Shown: positions 16,614 through 25,360 of the stretch, in pieces
Layout of the letters: every line of letters starts with the position of its first letter
How positions within the stretch are numbered: position 1 is the first letter of the stretch
Origin: Lederbergia galactosidilytica
Lineage (GTDB): Bacteria; Bacillota; Bacilli; Bacillales; Bacillaceae_C
DNA length: 64,000 nt
Direction: 5' to 3'
Assembly: GCF_017873565.1 (NCBI RefSeq)
Contig: NZ_JAGGKH010000001.1
Span: 124,001 to 188,000, forward strand
The notes under the pieces: generated by a model
What the model was told of the DNA's origin: nothing
What the model saw: only the letters and a program-made list of their open reading frames with translations
Databases searched by the model: none
Made by a program: the position numbers and the translations under genes

Positions 16614-16688
16614 GCAAATAGGATGGCATAACTTTGCTAGAACGAATGAAATAATGCAATTTTTTTAGATATTGTAGGAGGAATAAAG

Positions 16689-17249
16689 ATGATTAAAATA
16701 GGTATCATTACTGGAAGTACAAGAGATTCTAGAGTAAATATCCAAGTTGCAGAATGGGTAAAATCCATTGCAGAGCAAAGAACGGACGCTGAATTTGAGT
16801 TGGTAGATATTAAAGATTACAACCTGCCAAAATTTAATGAACCCATACCTGCCATTATGTCCCAAGATTATCAAGCCCCTGAAGCGAAAGTTTGGTCGAA
16901 AAAGATTCAAGAACTTGATGGTTTTGTTTTTGTTACTCCAGAATACAACAAAGCTATTACTTCAGGCTTAAAAGATGCTATCGATTACCTATATGTTGAA
17001 TGGAATCATAAAGCGGCCGGGATTGTAAGTTATGGTTCTACACTTGGAGTTACAGCAGCGAATAATTTACGATTAATATTAACTGTACCAAAAGTTGCCA
17101 CAGTAGGCACCCAACCAGCACTTAGTCTTTTTACTGACTTTGAAGAAATGACAACCTTTAAACCAGCGCCCTTCCATGAAGAAACTGTTCAGACCATGTT
17201 GAATGAAGTTGTAGCCTGGTCCACAGCATTAAAAACAATTAGATCATAA
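16689..17249 (+). CDS. NAD(P)H-dependent FMN reductase / quinone or azo reductase-like flavoprotein
   Basis: A 186-residue flavodoxin-fold oxidoreductase that would use NAD(P)H to reduce FMN, quinones or azo compounds in the cytosol. The phosphate-binding loop GIITGSTRDSRVNIQVAEW lies at the N-terminus, followed by DIKDYNLPKFNEP and the FMN loop FVTPEYNKAITSGLKDAIDY. All are typical of NADPH-dependent FMN reductases. GGAGGA precedes the ATG. It is divergent from a TetR repressor and 57 bases upstream of a DsbA-like gene, which suggests a small redox or xenobiotic response unit. Confidence 0.83.
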   Translation: MIKIGIITGSTRDSRVNIQVAEWVKSIAEQRTDAEFELVDIKDYNLPKFNEPIPAIMSQDYQAPEAKVWSKKIQELDGFVFVTPEYNKAITSGLKDAIDYLYVEWNHKAAGIVSYGSTLGVTAANNLRLILTVPKVATVGTQPALSLFTDFEEMTTFKPAPFHEETVQTMLNEVVAWSTALKTIRS

Positions 17250-17306
17250 TTAAGAAATGTAGAGCGAGGTATTTCCTCGCTTATCTTATAAAGGAGGAGA
17301 AATGCA

Positions 17307-18236
17307 TTGAACAACCATAATAATATGATGTGCGATGTAGAAACAGGTGTCTGTGGAGTAGCTGGGGAAGAGGAAATGGAAATGATTGATTTTAATCAAC
17401 GAGAAAAATCGATTCATCTTTATTATGTAACAGATCCGATCTGTTCACATTGTTGGGCGATTGAACCGGTTCTTCGCCGTTTTGTCGAACAGTATGGTGA
17501 TTATTTTAATTTTCATACAGTCATGGGTGGCTTGCTGGAAAAATGGCATGATGGACCCATCGATCCTGCCAACGGCATTTTTAAGCCAGCCGATGTTGCT
17601 GGTCACTGGAGAGAAGTTGGGGAGCACTCAAGAATGCCGATTGACGGTTCTTTAATGATTGATAATCCCGTTCAATCTTCCTACCCACCCTCACGTGTAT
17701 TTAAGGTGATTCAAAAAAATCATCATGATGCCAAGGCATACGAATATTTACGCCGGGCAAGAGAAGCACTCTTTGCATTCAATCAAAATATTGCCGAAAC
17801 ATCCGTGCTGATTGAAATCGTCAATAAACTTGGTCTTGATGGAGAAGCGATCGTCAATGAAGCTGAACTACCTATTGGCCAGCAACTATTAAACGAAGAT
17901 TTTAATTTAGCTAGAAGCTTAGGTGTCAGAGGCTTTCCTAGCATTATTATGATCAATAGTGAAAATAAAGGTGTAAAAATAGTAGGTGGTCGTCCACTTG
18001 AATACTATGTTGATGGGCTAAAACAGGTTCTTAAGACAGGGGAATTGCCGGCAAAACCACAACCTTCTCTTTCTAGCTTGCTTGAAAAAGAAAAGCTGCT
18101 TTTTTCTAAAGAAATTGAAGTAATGTACGATATAGAACGAGCAGATGTGAATTCCTTTATTGAAAAAGAACTTTCATTAGATCATTATCAAGCGAAGGAA
18201 ATTCTGGGTGAGGCTTATTTTACAACTACTAAATAA
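17307..18236 (+). CDS. DsbA-family thioredoxin-fold protein (SpxH/FrnE-like)
   Basis: A 309-residue cytoplasmic thioredoxin-fold protein without signal peptide. The active-site-like motif is DPICSHCWA (Cys46 and Cys49), and a cis-proline element GVRGFPSIIMI lies near residue 215. Two further N-terminal cysteines (CDVETGVCG, Cys9 and Cys16) are a notable feature. The architecture resembles the DsbA/FrnE group, which includes the SpxH (YjbH) adaptor that feeds Spx to ClpXP, but I cannot tell adaptor from disulfide oxidoreductase. Start is TTG, well placed behind AAGGAGG. It follows the FMN reductase on the same strand and ends at a strong hairpin. Confidence 0.75.
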   Translation: MNNHNNMMCDVETGVCGVAGEEEMEMIDFNQREKSIHLYYVTDPICSHCWAIEPVLRRFVEQYGDYFNFHTVMGGLLEKWHDGPIDPANGIFKPADVAGHWREVGEHSRMPIDGSLMIDNPVQSSYPPSRVFKVIQKNHHDAKAYEYLRRAREALFAFNQNIAETSVLIEIVNKLGLDGEAIVNEAELPIGQQLLNEDFNLARSLGVRGFPSIIMINSENKGVKIVGGRPLEYYVDGLKQVLKTGELPAKPQPSLSSLLEKEKLLFSKEIEVMYDIERADVNSFIEKELSLDHYQAKEILGEAYFTTTK

Positions 18237-18248
18237 ATACAAAAGCAA

Positions 18249-18276
18249 TCTAGCCCCTGTGTTTTCAGGGGCTAGA
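18249..18276 (+). terminator. Hairpin terminator
   Basis: TCTAGCCCCTG-tgtttt-CAGGGGCTAGA, a perfect 11-bp stem between the DsbA-like gene and the convergent heparinase-like gene. The following T-run is weak. Confidence 0.65.
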
Positions 18277-18297
18277 CATTAAACCTTGTTATTTCAT

Positions 18298-21200
18298 TTA
18301 ATCATTTAACTGCTTCAAGTTTTCAATCCGGAATGTTGTTGCACCTATCCATTTAGTAAATGGAAAAAATTCCATTTTTGATTCCCCATCCTCATCCATA
18401 CTAAATCCTGGATCCATATGATCAATTTCGATAACGGTATTCCCGTCCTCTATATCCACACTTTTAATCCTATAACCATGAGTTTTCCCATTTGGATGTG
18501 TAATGACTATAGTATTCCCTAGCGCATCATCTGGTACGGAAGCTTCGGTAATAAATGCATTCTTAGAATCACCTGCCGCCTGGCGTTTAACACCCATAAT
18601 TGTCCCATTAACAGGTCCCTCATCTGTTATTGCGACATTGCCTTTTTTAAGCGATGTACCGCCAACGAGGTACATGTCTTGTACCTCTCCGTCTTTTAAA
18701 CGAATCATTCCCATTTTACCTTTCAAGGTTATATCATCGACAATAAACTCTTGATTGGAATCAGGTAAACTGACGATAATATCCGTTATATCTCCGTAAG
18801 TCACTTTCACGGCGATAGCTCCTTCACTAGCTTGATCTGGCGCCAATTTTTCTATGTTTTCGATACGCGGATTGGCTCCGTCTGCATAAGGTTCCATCGC
18901 CGTAACAAAGTGGCTGGTCAAATCGTTCCCTTCCCGTCTAAGCACCATTTTAGGCATCATATATTTGACAGCTTGGTTATTCGTATCCATGGTAGTTCCG
19001 TGTAATCGTGTTGCTCTTAATGACGGAGACTTCCCAAGAAACAATTGGTTTTCTCCTGGTTCGACTATTCCAGTAATCTTCATATTTGCCTTTGTCTGCC
19101 CCTCTTCTTCTGTTACTAACGTTACATCATACCTTCCATCTGTTAAATCAGCCTGTTTGACATCACGTACGTAAATATATCCATAGTAATGCCCCTCTGC
19201 ATTTCCTTTGTCCATTTCCGTTTCAGGTTCATGTACCTCAACATCCTCCGGCAATAGATAGGGGCCATAGTCCCTTAATGAAATGTCCGTTTCAAATTCA
19301 GCATCATGGTTCGCATCGCCTTGTAAAGTGTACTCATGGCGATCGCCTCCAGAAACACGGAATAGATCAAGTACATAGCCTTCATTATTTTCAACGCCTG
19401 GAAATTGAATAAACCATGGCTCCCGGCTAAATTCATCTGTTTGTGAGTAGGCTGTATCATAATTAGCCCGCATAATCTGTACCTGATCGTTCTCAGCTGC
19501 AAAAACATCTATATTCCCACCGTGTTCCGCTTGACCAGATGTATTTGCATCTTCACTATCCACTACTACCGTATTATGGGCCAAAGTAGAGTTCGTCCAT
19601 TGCCGATAAAACGTATGGGTATAACCAATATCTGGCAACAGCTCCTGCCCCTTAGCAAAAAGGGTAAGATTTAGAGGGTCATAATGATGATGACCGTAAT
19701 TCGGTTGAAATGTGAGATACAATTGTGCTGGATTTTCTTCAGAAACACGCGCTAACCTTGTGATCCCAGATGCAGGCAATAAAAATGATGTTGAATCTAG
19801 CTGCGGATTGGTTGATTTCGCAAAAGCCCAAGTATCTTGTGTAGGGAAGTATTTACCGTTGGGATAGACGAGCAATTCTGAAATTTCCTTTGAATTCATT
19901 AACGCAGGGTATTTCTCCCTCATATCCAAATTTATTAATCTCTCTCCCAAACGTGGAGAAATATACCCTTTCGGATCAGTCCACCCTTCGAGTTCATCAA
20001 TCACTTGGTTAATCCCTTCTGTAGACTGATCATGATATGAGAGGGTTGTTTCTTTGAAAAATCCATCAAATAAATACGTATTCATTACAAAGTTTTCAGA
20101 CCATTCTACCGCTTCATGAATATAATTGGGACTATTTAATGCCTTGCCTAAAGTAGTTAACCCTAATGCGTTTTGATATTCCATATTGTGAGATAGAACC
20201 GGGAAAGTACGATAAAACTCAATAGACGGTTCAAACATATCCTTTATTAGTTTAGCTTCTACATCCTCCCCAACTTCCTTACTTAATACTTGAAAGGCAT
20301 TTGTTTTATTAACAATCTCATACGCATTGACTAATGGACGAAAATTACTTAATTCAGCTGCCGCCCACCGATACCATGTTCCTCCCCACCAATGATACGG
20401 GGGACCAACATTAGGATCGACGGGTTGGGTTTGCCAAGGATAATCGTTTGTCGGTACATATCCTTCATAAACTTGTGCAAATCTGTATAGTAATCGGGCC
20501 GCCCCAAGTGGATCTTCCTTCGCCACTTTCTCTAGTTGACCAAGAACATAATCCTTTCGCTGATACCAAAGATGTGCAGAAATGAAGTAACGTTTACCAC
20601 TCTTATCTTCATAGTAAGGGTATTCTATTGTTTCTCCCTTTTTATTGGTGACAGTTATTACTTGGTCTTCTAGATATTGCTCATTCGGGTAAGTTAGATC
20701 TGAATAAGACGACGTTAACTGATCAGGTTTATTAGCATTCCATTTATATAATTTATCAGGGTGTAACTCGGGATGATCAGGTAATCCGGCAAACCTAAAT
20801 CCAGTCTTATCTGGAATAATATCTAATAGTTTCTTAACTTTTTCTGTGGGCTGCTCCGATGATACTTTCGTTTTTTCGCCCTCAGTAGGTTTGTCTGTTT
20901 GAAATAAAGTTTCACCCGCGCTAATTAAGCTATGACGGTCAAAGCTTACAATCATATACCTTGTTTTCTTTCCTTCTCGATTGATAACCATTTGTAATTG
21001 ATACAATCCGTTCTCCACTGGTTTCGGATGTTGAAAGGCTACCTTTAACAACTCTTTTTCCATGTCTATCTGAAAGTCATGGATCTGTTGCCACCTTGAT
21101 GAGGGAGACTTCCAGTTTAATTGAATGGTTGTCTTTTTCGGATTTAAATCCTTTCGTTTAAAAGACAATACTTTATCAGTTATGCCTTTGTATTTAAGAG

Positions 21201-22005
21201 AAAACTGTTGGGGCTCCCATAAAATAGGCGAATCCGACTCTCTCTCATTATTAGGGAGACTTCCCATATACATGCTTCCTAGTCGATCTTCATCAGTCAC
21301 ATTGGCATAAAAAGTTGCATTATTATTACCTGTGTAATGGATACTGGATGTTCGAATCGGCACCCAAGAACTAAGGGGTTTTGTTCCCATTTCATGCTGC
21401 ACAATTGCATTAAAACGCCATTCATCTCCTGAAGTTACTTTCTCAACTCCTAGTGAATTAAGGGGAACAGTAATTTCAGCAGTCATATTTCTATCTGTTG
21501 ACTGGATTTTGGTTTGAATATCTTGAGGAATTTCCAAATTAGGTCCCCAATTATTTACATATTCCGGAGTTATATTTCTTACTTTAAGAGGGATACGAAA
21601 ATATTGCTCACCTGTAGCAGAAGGGCTTAAGATCACATCAAAGTTGACAAGAGAAGTCACCTTATCCTTACTTGTATAATCAAGGCCAATATACAACCTT
21701 TCCTCATCATAAGCAAATTTCACTTTTGTATCTGCCTCTACAGATTCATTATGATAGATAGTTACAAATCCGGATAAACTATTTATTGTTTTCCATACCG
21801 CATCATCCAAACTCCCATCAATCTTCGGACCTTGGCTAATTTTAGGAATGACTCCCCATTTATTTAAATGACTTGAAATCACTTCCCCTTTTTCTTTAGT
21901 ATTAGCCATTACACTATTTGAAGCTTGGCCGGCTCCACCTAAAAAGACAGTTAGGAAACACATGAAAACAATCATCAAAAAAATTTGCTTACGTTTCCTA
22001 TACAA
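18298..22005 (-). CDS. Very large secreted heparinase II/III-like polysaccharide lyase with CBM9-like N-terminus
   Basis: A 1235-residue secreted protein. The N-terminal signal sequence (KQIFLMIVFMCFLTVFLGG) is followed by a beta-sandwich resembling CBM9-type carbohydrate-binding modules (PKIDGSLDDAVWKTINSLSG) and a long helical, Trp-rich central region (PPYHWWGGTWYRWAAAELSN) like an (alpha/alpha) toroid. The heparinase II/III C-terminal sheet contains NYGHHHYDPLNLTLFAKG near residue 770 and TLAHNTVVVDSEDANTSG near 815. This points to elimination of a uronate-containing polysaccharide; the substrate is not determined. The start is a TTG at 22005, served by GGGAG; a longer frame to 22035 has no ribosome binding site. 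It is the last gene of the LacI-controlled operon. No anchor motif (LPXTG or SLH) was seen. Confidence 0.75.
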   Translation of the reverse strand: MYRKRKQIFLMIVFMCFLTVFLGGAGQASNSVMANTKEKGEVISSHLNKWGVIPKISQGPKIDGSLDDAVWKTINSLSGFVTIYHNESVEADTKVKFAYDEERLYIGLDYTSKDKVTSLVNFDVILSPSATGEQYFRIPLKVRNITPEYVNNWGPNLEIPQDIQTKIQSTDRNMTAEITVPLNSLGVEKVTSGDEWRFNAIVQHEMGTKPLSSWVPIRTSSIHYTGNNNATFYANVTDEDRLGSMYMGSLPNNERESDSPILWEPQQFSLKYKGITDKVLSFKRKDLNPKKTTIQLNWKSPSSRWQQIHDFQIDMEKELLKVAFQHPKPVENGLYQLQMVINREGKKTRYMIVSFDRHSLISAGETLFQTDKPTEGEKTKVSSEQPTEKVKKLLDIIPDKTGFRFAGLPDHPELHPDKLYKWNANKPDQLTSSYSDLTYPNEQYLEDQVITVTNKKGETIEYPYYEDKSGKRYFISAHLWYQRKDYVLGQLEKVAKEDPLGAARLLYRFAQVYEGYVPTNDYPWQTQPVDPNVGPPYHWWGGTWYRWAAAELSNFRPLVNAYEIVNKTNAFQVLSKEVGEDVEAKLIKDMFEPSIEFYRTFPVLSHNMEYQNALGLTTLGKALNSPNYIHEAVEWSENFVMNTYLFDGFFKETTLSYHDQSTEGINQVIDELEGWTDPKGYISPRLGERLINLDMREKYPALMNSKEISELLVYPNGKYFPTQDTWAFAKSTNPQLDSTSFLLPASGITRLARVSEENPAQLYLTFQPNYGHHHYDPLNLTLFAKGQELLPDIGYTHTFYRQWTNSTLAHNTVVVDSEDANTSGQAEHGGNIDVFAAENDQVQIMRANYDTAYSQTDEFSREPWFIQFPGVENNEGYVLDLFRVSGGDRHEYTLQGDANHDAEFETDISLRDYGPYLLPEDVEVHEPETEMDKGNAEGHYYGYIYVRDVKQADLTDGRYDVTLVTEEEGQTKANMKITGIVEPGENQLFLGKSPSLRATRLHGTTMDTNNQAVKYMMPKMVLRREGNDLTSHFVTAMEPYADGANPRIENIEKLAPDQASEGAIAVKVTYGDITDIIVSLPDSNQEFIVDDITLKGKMGMIRLKDGEVQDMYLVGGTSLKKGNVAITDEGPVNGTIMGVKRQAAGDSKNAFITEASVPDDALGNTIVITHPNGKTHGYRIKSVDIEDGNTVIEIDHMDPGFSMDEDGESKMEFFPFTKWIGATTFRIENLKQLND

Positions 22006-22079
22006 TGCTCTCCCACCTTCAACGTATTTTTTCAACGAAGATCTGTACTATCTAAGGTGAAGTTAAAATTGAATAGTCT

Positions 22080-23111
22080 TTACAATTCTCTTTCTAAGAT
22101 TGGCACTTCAAATGCAGTATATTTTTTTACTCGCTCATCAGCCTCGATGGTTGCTTTGGTCGCTGCTAAAATATCTTGATGTGTGATCCCAATCTGTTCC
22201 CCTTTGATTCGTCGTAAAAAGTCTTCCGTTATTTTTTCCTTTACAATATCCAGTTCCACACGTTTAGCCTGGTTTTCATGAGTTACTAAGAACATAAGAT
22301 TTTCGTTAGTAATCAATGGATCTCCTGATAGACGCAACTCAGCATATCCTTTCGTACCGACAACAAAGACACGACCATCTCCATAAGTTTCACTCGCTTC
22401 CGGTGTATGCCAATCTGCATAAAGCTGTGCGAGGATATTTCCTTTAAGCAATACTTGCACGCTGGCGGTATCATAAAAACTAGGGTACTCCGGTAAAATA
22501 TTTTTGCTTATTATTCCATCTAAATCAACGACTTCCACACCGGTTAACCAGCGCAGTAAATCGAAATCATGTACAAAAAGATCAATCACTAATCCCCCAC
22601 ACTGTTCCTTGGAAAAATGCCATTCTGGACGGGTTGAAGGTCTTAATTTATGGGGTTTGCGTATGCCAATGTTCACAATCTGTCCTAACTCTCCATTCTC
22701 CAAATACCTTTTTAATGTGCGCAAGGCCGGTTGATAGCGTTCCGTTAAAAGCATACCAACTTCAATATTAGTTTGATTTATGATCGCTTGTAATCGCTTA
22801 TAGTCTTGCCTGTTCGTAACAGCAGGTTTATCAACCATAATATGTTTTCCGCGCTCTGCACAGAGTTCAATAATATCGATTTTTTGGTTATTAATTGCAG
22901 AACTTCCCACAATAGCAACTCGTTGGTCGAGTAGGGTTTCTTTATCTTCTACAATAGGTAGATTGTATTTATTCGCCACGGATGCAAGCAATGCTTTATT
23001 TTCTTTTTCATAAATACCAACACATTCATACCCAAGTCCCAACATTTCCTCAATAAAGATACCAATATGTTCATGTTGACACCCAATGATTGAAAAAGCT
23101 CTTTTATCCAT
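22080..23111 (-). CDS. Gfo/Idh/MocA-family protein with atypical nucleotide motif
   Basis: A 343-residue member of the Gfo/Idh/MocA oxidoreductase fold. Where the NAD-binding loop should be G-x-G-x-x-G/A, it reads SIIGCQHEHIGIFIEEML. The conserved Lys is present in GKHIMVDKPAVTNR (DKP instead of EKP). Substrate-side motifs include GGLVIDLFVHDFDLLRWLTG, with the His expected near the active site. It could be a sugar dehydrogenase, an oxidation-dependent glycosidase (the GH109 type uses this fold) or a binding protein. A longer frame reaches 23201, but GAGGAGA is correctly spaced only for the ATG at 23111. The heparinase-like gene follows after 74 bases. Confidence 0.8.
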   Translation of the reverse strand: MDKRAFSIIGCQHEHIGIFIEEMLGLGYECVGIYEKENKALLASVANKYNLPIVEDKETLLDQRVAIVGSSAINNQKIDIIELCAERGKHIMVDKPAVTNRQDYKRLQAIINQTNIEVGMLLTERYQPALRTLKRYLENGELGQIVNIGIRKPHKLRPSTRPEWHFSKEQCGGLVIDLFVHDFDLLRWLTGVEVVDLDGIISKNILPEYPSFYDTASVQVLLKGNILAQLYADWHTPEASETYGDGRVFVVGTKGYAELRLSGDPLITNENLMFLVTHENQAKRVELDIVKEKITEDFLRRIKGEQIGITHQDILAATKATIEADERVKKYTAFEVPILEREL

Positions 23112-23213
23112 TTTGATCTCCTCACATATTATTTTTGTTAATAAGATCGGCAAGGTATATCTGCTAAAAAGTTTTGTGGAAGAGATGTTTCTCTCACACA
23201 AAGAAATAAGTTA

Positions 23214-24389
23214 TCAAGCGGAATAAACTAATGTTCCAGCTTTATAGGTTTGTAGTATCTTCACTTGCTTCTCCTTCCATTTGAAAACAACTAAATCAGC
23301 AGGTGTTCCTTTTACAAGACCAGCTTGGGTGGGAAGCTTCATAAATGTAGCAGGGCGAATAGACGCCATCTCCCATGCTTCTTTTAAAGTACATAGTTTA
23401 GCTCTAGTAAGATGTGTAATTCCATCTTTTAACATTTTTACTGAACCAGCCAATAGATTAGGGTTTTCTTGCAAATAAAGCTTGCCCTCAGAAGTTAGCA
23501 CGACCTTTCCACCAATATGTGTTTCATACTCACCAGGTTCCAGTCCACTTAGGTAGACTGCATCACTAACTAATAAAGACTGAACACCTTTTGTTCGTAA
23601 CACTACTTTGAGGAAGGAGTCTGGTAGGTGGAATCCATCGGCAATAATACATGTCCAAAGATCATCCTGTGCCAATTGCTCCCATATATAATTTGGGTGA
23701 CGTGGGAGCATAACATGGGCACCATTACCTAAATGTGTTGAAAGCTTTGCTCCAGCTCTAACCGCTTTTTGTATTTGTTCGATAGTTGCGGCTGTATGCC
23801 CAATCGAAACAGTAACATCATTTTCTACACATTTTGCGATAAATTCAATGGAACTTGGCCATTCAGGTGAAATAGTAATCATTTTAATCATCCCGTTAGC
23901 AGCTTTTTGCCATGTCTGAAAAAGCTGCCAGTTAGGAGGTTTAATATATTCCTTCCCATGTGCGCCCCTTGGCCCGTCTTCTGGGGAAATAAACGGCCCT
24001 TCAAGATGGATTCCCGCTAGACAATCATTTACGTGTTGATTGTCTTTACTCGCCTTTGCAATAACTTCTACTGCCCTTTGGATAGCATTATCACTATTCG
24101 TGATAATCGTAGGAGTATATGTTGTGATCCCCTCCTTCCAAAGGGAACTCGTAATCTGTTCAACAAGTTTTTCTGAAATTGGTAGAGTATTAAAATCATC
24201 ACCACCATGGCCATTAATTTGTAAATCAACAAGTCCTGGAGCAATATACGGAAGCGAAACCTCCTCTTGTTTCGGTATAGAATGGATTTCACTAATTTTC
24301 CCTGCTTCTAATGTTACTAATATCCGTTCATCCGTAGCATAATGGATTCCTTCGATCACTGTTTTCACTTTACCGTCAGTCGCTTCCAT
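23214..24389 (-). CDS. nagA: N-acetylglucosamine-6-phosphate deacetylase (NagA-like amidohydrolase)
   Basis: A 391-residue cytoplasmic metal-dependent amidohydrolase expected to remove acetate from GlcNAc-6-phosphate or a related amino-sugar phosphate, feeding NagB. Visible motifs are APGLVDLQINGHGGDDFN, GIHLEGPFISPEDGPRGAHG with the metal-ligand Glu, VSIGHTAAT, STHLGNGAH and LLVSDAVYLSG. STHLGNG and SDAV differ slightly from the usual THLFNAM and TDAM, so substrate preference may be shifted. The longest frame extends into nagB; the ATG at 24389 gives a normal family length and a 14-base overlap with the end of nagB, indicating coupling. Its start is not certain; a GTG at 24368 is the alternative. 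Confidence 0.8.
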   Translation of the reverse strand: MEATDGKVKTVIEGIHYATDERILVTLEAGKISEIHSIPKQEEVSLPYIAPGLVDLQINGHGGDDFNTLPISEKLVEQITSSLWKEGITTYTPTIITNSDNAIQRAVEVIAKASKDNQHVNDCLAGIHLEGPFISPEDGPRGAHGKEYIKPPNWQLFQTWQKAANGMIKMITISPEWPSSIEFIAKCVENDVTVSIGHTAATIEQIQKAVRAGAKLSTHLGNGAHVMLPRHPNYIWEQLAQDDLWTCIIADGFHLPDSFLKVVLRTKGVQSLLVSDAVYLSGLEPGEYETHIGGKVVLTSEGKLYLQENPNLLAGSVKMLKDGITHLTRAKLCTLKEAWEMASIRPATFMKLPTQAGLVKGTPADLVVFKWKEKQVKILQTYKAGTLVYSA

Positions 24390-25152
24390 AGGCATCCACA
24401 TCCAAATAAAGCACACAATTTGCATGACGACGCAAAATGGTTGCCGGATTTTCAGTTGAAATGGGGTTGTGTAATGTTGCTTGCACTGCATTCCTCTTCG
24501 TTTCTCCAGGAACGATGCAATATAAAAAACTTCCTGCCATTAATGTAGGTATCGTTAAAGTAAGTGCATGTGTCGGCACATCCTCTAATGTTGAGAAACA
24601 CCCATCATTTACTTGTTGCTGACGTGAAATCTCATCCAACCGCACCGCTTTAATGGATTGCGAATCCGCAAAGTCTGCTACAGGTGGATCATTGAAAGCA
24701 ATATGTCCATTCTCACCAATGCCTAGGCAAACAATATCGACTGGAGCTTCTCTTAAAAGTTCACTATACCTTTCGCATTCTTTTGTTACTTCATTGGAAC
24801 TATCAATTAAATGGATTGTCCCTGGTTTAACAATGTCGAAAAGCTGATCTGTTAAAAATCTACTAAATCTTTGTGGTGCTTCGGTTGATAAGCCAATATA
24901 TTCATCCATATGAAAAACTGTAACACGACTCCAATCAATATCTGGAGCTTTTCTTAATGTTTCAAGAAATTCATTTTGAGACGGAGCTGATGCGAATATC
25001 AACCGAATGATGTCTTTCACTTGTAAAAGTTCTTTCATTTTAGCTATAACATCAACTGCTGCAGCCCGCCCCATTGTTTTTCTATTTTCATATACCTTGA
25101 CGATTAAATTTTCAGCTTTTTCCTTTCTAATAGGATAGATAGGTAAATTCAA
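24376..25152 (-). CDS. nagB: Glucosamine-6-phosphate deaminase (NagB-like)
   Basis: A 258-residue enzyme that converts glucosamine-6-phosphate to fructose-6-phosphate and ammonia, or an isomerase-deaminase of the same family. Characteristic motifs are FHMDEYIGLSTEAPQRFSRF, CLGIGENGHIAFNDPP with the catalytic acidic residues, and PTHALTLTIPTLM. The length fits the family. The start is a TTG behind AAAGGAG; no ATG is available. The nagA-like gene overlaps the 3' end. With no amino-sugar kinase or PTS gene nearby, its phosphorylated substrate must be made by an enzyme encoded elsewhere. Confidence 0.85.
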   Translation of the reverse strand: MNLPIYPIRKEKAENLIVKVYENRKTMGRAAAVDVIAKMKELLQVKDIIRLIFASAPSQNEFLETLRKAPDIDWSRVTVFHMDEYIGLSTEAPQRFSRFLTDQLFDIVKPGTIHLIDSSNEVTKECERYSELLREAPVDIVCLGIGENGHIAFNDPPVADFADSQSIKAVRLDEISRQQQVNDGCFSTLEDVPTHALTLTIPTLMAGSFLYCIVPGETKRNAVQATLHNPISTENPATILRRHANCVLYLDVDAYGSD

Positions 25153-25360
25153 TGTTTAGATAACTCCTTTCTCTCTTGTTTTTAAATACTGCTTTTATCC
25201 GATCAACTGGTAGTTCTTTCCCCCATTTCATGATTGCCAGGTAAAATAAGAACGGTAAGCGGGGGATTAATTGCCAATACATCTCCCATTTATTCAATGG
25301 AGAAATTCCCTTCCCTAAAATCAAGTTAACATTCGCTTTATAAAGTGATCGTTTTTCCAC
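25127..25360 (-). CDS. Possible small protein between oxidoreductase and nagB
   Basis: The 185 bases between the stop of the upstream oxidoreductase and nagB hold an open frame of up to 77 codons, overlapping both neighbours slightly. The middle reads like a real peptide (KWEMYWQLIPRLPFLFYL, then KWGKELPVDRIKAVFKNKR) with one hydrophobic helix and a basic tail. The only upstream start is a GTG at 25360 without a convincing ribosome binding site. It may be a genuine small gene, a remnant, or chance. Confidence 0.3.
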   Translation of the reverse strand: MEKRSLYKANVNLILGKGISPLNKWEMYWQLIPRLPFLFYLAIMKWGKELPVDRIKAVFKNKRERSYLNIEFTYLSY

